Source: SIG636 sp045592105 (GTDB taxonomy: Bacteria > Bacillota > Clostridia > Oscillospirales > CAG-382). From it: DNA of 7,934 nucleotides. Both the position numbers and the translations under genes were made by a program. Every line of letters begins with the position of its first letter. Position 1 is the stretch's first letter. Shown here piece after piece: positions 4,836 through 7,934 of this stretch. The notes beneath the pieces are model-generated. The model was given only the letters and a program-made list of their open reading frames with translations, was not told where the DNA came from and searched no databases. The stretch lies in NCBI GenBank assembly GCA_045592105.1, contig JAZNUB010000047.1:1-7934 (forward strand), in the 5' to 3' direction.

Positions 4836-6679
4836 TTAAGCTTACGGAAAGTGCGAAGGTGTACGAAAAGCAGCTAAAGGCTATGCAAAGCATAGGGCTT
4901 TGCGTGCTGGAGGATGGTGGTATACCGCTTGATATTAAGGAAGGCGAAACGCTTGGTCTTAGCCTTACGGAGAGGGAAGCGGTTGTGGTATACAGTAGCC
5001 TTTCAAGCCTTTTCCGCGGTGTGTTTTCGCTATCCCGCGGGGTAACGGGCAGCTTTAAGCAAAGCTTTGAGCTTTGTGGTGAGATGATAGATAACTCACG
5101 CAATGCGGTAATGAGCATAGAGCAGGCGAAAAAGCATATCATATACAGCGCCGCGTTTGGGCTTAACTGTATATACCTTTATAACGAGGACACCTTTGAG
5201 GTGGAGGGCGAGCCGTATTTTGGCTATATGCGCGGCAGGTATTCCTCCGCAGAGCTTAAGGAGCTATGTAATTACGCTTCGGAATTTGGTATAGAGCTTG
5301 TGCCGTGTATACAAACGCTGGCGCATTTAAACCAGATGCTTCGTTGGCATTGCTATGCGCCGATAAAGGATATAGACGATATCCTGCTTGCAGATGAGGA
5401 TGCAACCTATGCGCTTATAGAAAAGCTTGTTGCCGCGTGGCGCGCAGTAACACCCTCCAAAAACATAAACATCGGTATGGACGAGGCGTATCTTTTAGGC
5501 AGGGGCAAGTACTTTGATAAGCACGGGCCTGTGGCGCGGTTTGAGCTTATGTGCCGCCATTTGGAAAAGGTTGCCGCTATATGCGAAAGGTATGGCTTTA
5601 AGCCGATGATGTGGAGCGATATGTTCTTCCGCATTGTTTTCGGCGGCTACTATACGGACGGCGCCATAGACCAAAGCTTGCTTGAAAAGGTGCCTAAAAA
5701 CGTAACGCTTATTTATTGGGATTATTACAGCACGGAGCGTTCCAAATACGTAAGCCAGCTTGAAAAGCACGAAAAGTTTGCTAACGAGCTTGCTTTTGCG
5801 GGCGGTGCTTGGAAATGGAGCGGCTTCACGCCTTCTATCGACCACAGCCTTAGCGTTTCGCAAATTGCGCTGGAGGAGGTACGAAAGCGCGGTATAAAGT
5901 ATTGCCTTGTTACCTGCTGGGGTGACGACGGTGCAGAGTGCCTTTACAATTGCGTTTTGCCCGTTTTGGCTTTGTACGGCGCGCACAACTATCTGCCCGC
6001 CGATAAGGCAGAGGCGTTTGCGGCGGAAGACGTACTTTTTGCTACAGGCTACACCACGGAGGAGTTTTGTGCTTTGTGCAAGCCCTCCGTAACCCCGTGC
6101 GAGAACCGCACTCCCTACGCAAACCCCACCAAATATTTGTTGTATAACGACCCAATGAAGGGTATGTTTGACCGCCACACCACCGCACAGTTCCCTGCGT
6201 TTTACAAGGATTGTGCAGAGGAGCTTGGCGCGCTGGCGCTTCGCGGCGGACGGTTTGCGTATCTGTTTGACATGCAAGCAAAGCTTTGCTTTGTGCTGGA
6301 GCTTAAAAGCACGCTTGGCGTGGAGCTTAAAGCGGCTTACGATGCCAACGATAAAGCAAGGCTTGCCGTTATCGCATCTGACACTATACCGCAGATATGC
6401 AGCCGTATAGAGGAGTTCCACAAGGCTTTTCGCAAGGGCTGGATGAGCGAAAGCCGTATGGGCGGCTTTGACGTTCAGGACCTGCGATTGGGCGGTTTGG
6501 TGCAAAGGCTTAAATCCACGGTTACAGCAATAGAGGAGTATCTGAACGGACAGAGTGAGCGCATAGAGGAGCTTGAGGAAGAAAGGCTGTTCTTTGACTG
6601 CCGAGGAAACGATAGCGATAAGTGCTTAACTATCGGTATGAACAACTATCGTATAACCGCAACGCCAAATATCCTTTAG
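4826..6679 (+). CDS. Cytosolic GH20 beta-N-acetylhexosaminidase, GcnA-like
   Basis: This 617-residue enzyme is predicted to remove terminal beta-linked N-acetylglucosamine or N-acetylgalactosamine from oligosaccharides by substrate-assisted catalysis. There is no signal peptide, so it should act on imported sugars. An N-terminal alpha/beta domain (about 1-85) precedes the TIM barrel (about 86-385). The barrel carries the GH20 acid pair Asp219-Glu220 in NIGMDEAYLLGRGKY, an arrangement like that of streptococcal GcnA. Aromatic pocket candidates are Trp263 (MMWSDMF), Trp298 (YWDYY), Trp329/Trp331 and Trp365 (CWGDDGAE). The last 230 residues are mainly helical, with a Glu-rich coiled segment near 575-588. 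The start is ATG 4826, 7 nt after GGAAGGAGG. Its start region is duplicated upstream at the WYL stop codon, suggesting the regulator and enzyme were once contiguous. Sub-family specificity is not certain. Confidence 0.88.
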   Translation: MIGFKLTESAKVYEKQLKAMQSIGLCVLEDGGIPLDIKEGETLGLSLTEREAVVVYSSLSSLFRGVFSLSRGVTGSFKQSFELCGEMIDNSRNAVMSIEQAKKHIIYSAAFGLNCIYLYNEDTFEVEGEPYFGYMRGRYSSAELKELCNYASEFGIELVPCIQTLAHLNQMLRWHCYAPIKDIDDILLADEDATYALIEKLVAAWRAVTPSKNINIGMDEAYLLGRGKYFDKHGPVARFELMCRHLEKVAAICERYGFKPMMWSDMFFRIVFGGYYTDGAIDQSLLEKVPKNVTLIYWDYYSTERSKYVSQLEKHEKFANELAFAGGAWKWSGFTPSIDHSLSVSQIALEEVRKRGIKYCLVTCWGDDGAECLYNCVLPVLALYGAHNYLPADKAEAFAAEDVLFATGYTTEEFCALCKPSVTPCENRTPYANPTKYLLYNDPMKGMFDRHTTAQFPAFYKDCAEELGALALRGGRFAYLFDMQAKLCFVLELKSTLGVELKAAYDANDKARLAVIASDTIPQICSRIEEFHKAFRKGWMSESRMGGFDVQDLRLGGLVQRLKSTVTAIEEYLNGQSERIEELEEERLFFDCRGNDSDKCLTIGMNNYRITATPNIL

Positions 6680-6745
6680 GGGAAGTTTGCAAATATAAAA
6701 ATAAGTGCTGGGTGTTGTGTCCAACATTTGTGGCTAGGAGTAAAT

Positions 6746-7777
6746 ATGGAATTAAGCAAAAATGATTCTAAGGCGGTTAAAGGGATAGCAATATTGGGTA
6801 TGCTTATGCTCCATTTGTTTTGCCGCTTCGCCCCGTTACCATACACACCTCTTATATGGGTAGGCGATACGCCTTTAATATACTATTTGGGCTTGTTTGG
6901 TGATATATGTGTTCCCACATATTGCTTTTTAAGCGGATACGCCCAAGCTTTGTTGATGGGGAAAGAGGAAAAAAAGTATTATAAAAATCGTTTTTTGCGC
7001 GTATTTAAGTTTCTTGTAAATTATTGGATAGTGCTGTGTTTATTCGCTGTTGTTGGTTTAGCCTTTGACAGTACCCATACAATGCCGGGTTCGATTTTAA
7101 AGTTTTTAGGCAACTTCTTTTTGTATGATATTTCTTACAACGGTGCTTGGTGGTTTGTGCTTACCTATGTGCTTTTGATTGCTTTTGCACCTTTAATTAT
7201 CAAAATTAGCTATAAGTTTAATTCTGTTATCGTGGTTTTGCTTAGCGGAGTGTTTTATTTTATTGCGTATCTGTTTAGGTTTTCAATGGCTGTAAAAATA
7301 GGTAACCCAATTTTAGGAAAGCTGTGGGAAGAGCTTATGCTTTTTGGCACATCGCAGTTCGCTTTTGTTATTGGCGTACTGTTCCTAAAGCACGAAGTTG
7401 TTTCGAAATTAAGAAAGCTTAGGATGAAAGCGTGGCTAAAGAGTGTTTTAGGCATAGCTTTTGTGTTTGCGGCGTTCGTGTTCCATTGCTTTGTTCCTTC
7501 GTTGATAGTTGCACCGATAACTGCAATTGTAAGCTTAACGTGCTTTTGGGTGTGCCCTAAATGCAAGTGGTTGAATAAAGTGCTGGAGTTTTTTGGGGAG
7601 CATTCAACAAACGCATGGCTTGTGCATATGTTTTTTTATCTTGTGCTGTTTAAAAATTTAGTGTTTGCCGCAAAATACCCCGCTTTGATTTTGCTTTTTA
7701 TGCTTGCGCTTTGTATTGCAACCTCGTATATCGTAAAGCTGCCTTACAATTGTATAGTAAAACGTTTGGGAAAATAG
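6746..7777 (+). CDS. Acyltransferase-3 family membrane protein
   Basis: This 343-residue protein starts at ATG 6746, 5 nt after AGGAG (6736-6740). An in-frame TTG at 6728 lies before that SD and was rejected. Acyltransferase-3 proteins move acetyl or other acyl groups across the membrane onto sugars of polysaccharide, peptidoglycan or glycolipids. About ten membrane helices are visible. Family features: KGIAILGMLMLH at 12-23 with the catalytic His23, PTYCFLSGYA at 57-66, the KNRFLRVFK loop at 80-88, WWFVLTYVLL at 135-144, and the final TNAWLVHMFFY at 288-298. The usual R-X10-H motif reads Lys12-X10-His23 here. There is no SGNH domain. The gene is visibly more AT-rich than the GH20 gene and sits beside a MITE-like element, so recent acquisition is possible. 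It may be read through from the GH20 gene (66-bp gap, no promoter seen). Confidence 0.85.
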   Translation: MELSKNDSKAVKGIAILGMLMLHLFCRFAPLPYTPLIWVGDTPLIYYLGLFGDICVPTYCFLSGYAQALLMGKEEKKYYKNRFLRVFKFLVNYWIVLCLFAVVGLAFDSTHTMPGSILKFLGNFFLYDISYNGAWWFVLTYVLLIAFAPLIIKISYKFNSVIVVLLSGVFYFIAYLFRFSMAVKIGNPILGKLWEELMLFGTSQFAFVIGVLFLKHEVVSKLRKLRMKAWLKSVLGIAFVFAAFVFHCFVPSLIVAPITAIVSLTCFWVCPKCKWLNKVLEFFGEHSTNAWLVHMFFYLVLFKNLVFAAKYPALILLFMLALCIATSYIVKLPYNCIVKRLGK

Positions 7778-7795
7778 CTTATACATAACAAAAAA

Positions 7796-7934
7796 GGGGC
7801 TGTCTCAAATTGAAATTTTGAGATAAAACCATATACAAAAGCAACAAAAAAATCAAGGGCAGCCAAATAATGCCCTTGATTTTTTTGTTAAGGTTGCACA
7901 TAGCGTTCACAATTTGTTAATGCTATGAGACAGC
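7796..7934. mobile_element. MITE-like element with GGGGCTGTCTCA end, cut by the window edge
   Basis: GCTGTCTCA (7799-7807) is exactly inverted at the window edge as TGAGACAGC (7926-7934), and GGGG precedes the left arm, so the right arm probably continues as CCCC beyond the window. Between them lie three hairpins. The first is 7801-7809 with 7817-7825, containing one G-T pair. The second is the terminator at 7843-7889. The third is CATAGCGTT (7899-7907) with AATGCTATG (7919-7927). There is no coding capacity. Short, structured, non-coding DNA with terminal repeats fits a MITE; the GGGxCTGTCTCA ends recall some insertion sequence termini in Firmicutes. The transposase family is not assignable here. 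Confidence 0.55.
7843..7889. terminator. Strong bidirectional Rho-independent terminator
   Basis: A perfect 19-bp stem pairs 7843-7861 (A-tract then TCAAGGGCA) with 7871-7889 (TGCCCTTGA then T-tract) around the 9-nt loop GCCAAATAA. The A7/T7 tracts give a U-tail in both directions. It ends the transcript of the acyltransferase gene 65 bp after its stop codon and would also stop transcription entering from the right. It lies inside the MITE-like element, so the terminator may have been brought in by that repeat. Confidence 0.88.

Noticed and set aside
4504..5142. Minus-strand open frame of 212 codons crossing the 104-aa gene and the GH20 start
   Set aside because: It runs through two plus-strand genes with good ribosome sites, and its translation has low-complexity Ser/Pro/Leu content and no recognisable domain.
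5495..6505. Long minus-strand open frame (336 codons) opposite the GH20 gene
   Set aside because: It is a shadow of a strongly supported GH20 coding frame. It has no ribosome site or family motif, and its Arg/Lys/Ala-rich composition is typical of antisense translation.
6728..6745. TTG start for the acyltransferase 6 codons upstream
   Set aside because: The AGGAG site lies downstream of that TTG and is positioned for ATG 6746.
1..7934. CRISPR array, tRNA or rRNA genes, toxin-antitoxin or phage-defence modules
   Set aside because: No regularly spaced direct repeats, no cloverleaf or rRNA-like conserved stretches, and no recognisable toxin, nuclease or defence motifs were found on reading both strands.

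Overview
The window looks like a chromosomal stretch of a low-to-middle GC Gram-positive bacterium, most likely an uncultured gut-type member of the Clostridia. This is inferred from consensus sigma-A promoters (TTGACT / 17 bp / TATAAT), strong AGGAGG-type ribosome sites, a preQ1-I riboswitch controlling a QueT-type ECF transporter subunit, a WYL regulator, and a GcnA-like cytosolic GH20 hexosaminidase. No rRNA, tRNA, CRISPR array or transposase gene was seen.

Layout. Positions 1-136 hold three inverted repeats, including a terminator. They lie downstream of a minus-strand gene (158-595) for a small acidic membrane-anchored protein of unknown function. That gene and queT (773-1258) are driven by two excellent back-to-back promoters sharing a T7A6 tract. 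The queT leader is a compact preQ1-I riboswitch whose 3' tail runs into the ribosome site. Next come a CPA2-type cation:proton antiporter (1460-2770) with its own consensus promoter and a small membrane protein (2852-3175) that follows after an SD-masking hairpin. A large hairpin at 3188-3236 then overlaps a plausible promoter for a WYL-domain regulator (3258-4244). A 104-residue orphan protein (4360-4674) sits between the regulator and a GH20 enzyme (4826-6679). An acyltransferase-3 membrane protein (6746-7777) follows. The window closes inside a MITE-like element with a strong bidirectional terminator.

How the parts relate. QueT is expected to import a queuosine precursor using a shared energizing module encoded elsewhere, and to be shut off by preQ1. 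The WYL regulator and the GH20 enzyme are plausible partners: a ligand-sensing regulator beside an intracellular N-acetylhexosamine-releasing enzyme. The most unexpected observation is that the ribosome site and first codons of the GH20 gene are repeated (22 of 24 bases) directly at the stop codon of the WYL gene, 569 bp upstream. The orphan gene lies between the two copies. This suggests the regulator and enzyme were once adjacent and were later separated or partly duplicated.

Limits. No wholly new system can be demonstrated from this sequence alone. The novel-looking items are the repeated gene start, the promoter inside a palindrome, the orphan small proteins and the terminal MITE-like element. 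All family calls are by motif recognition and not by database search.
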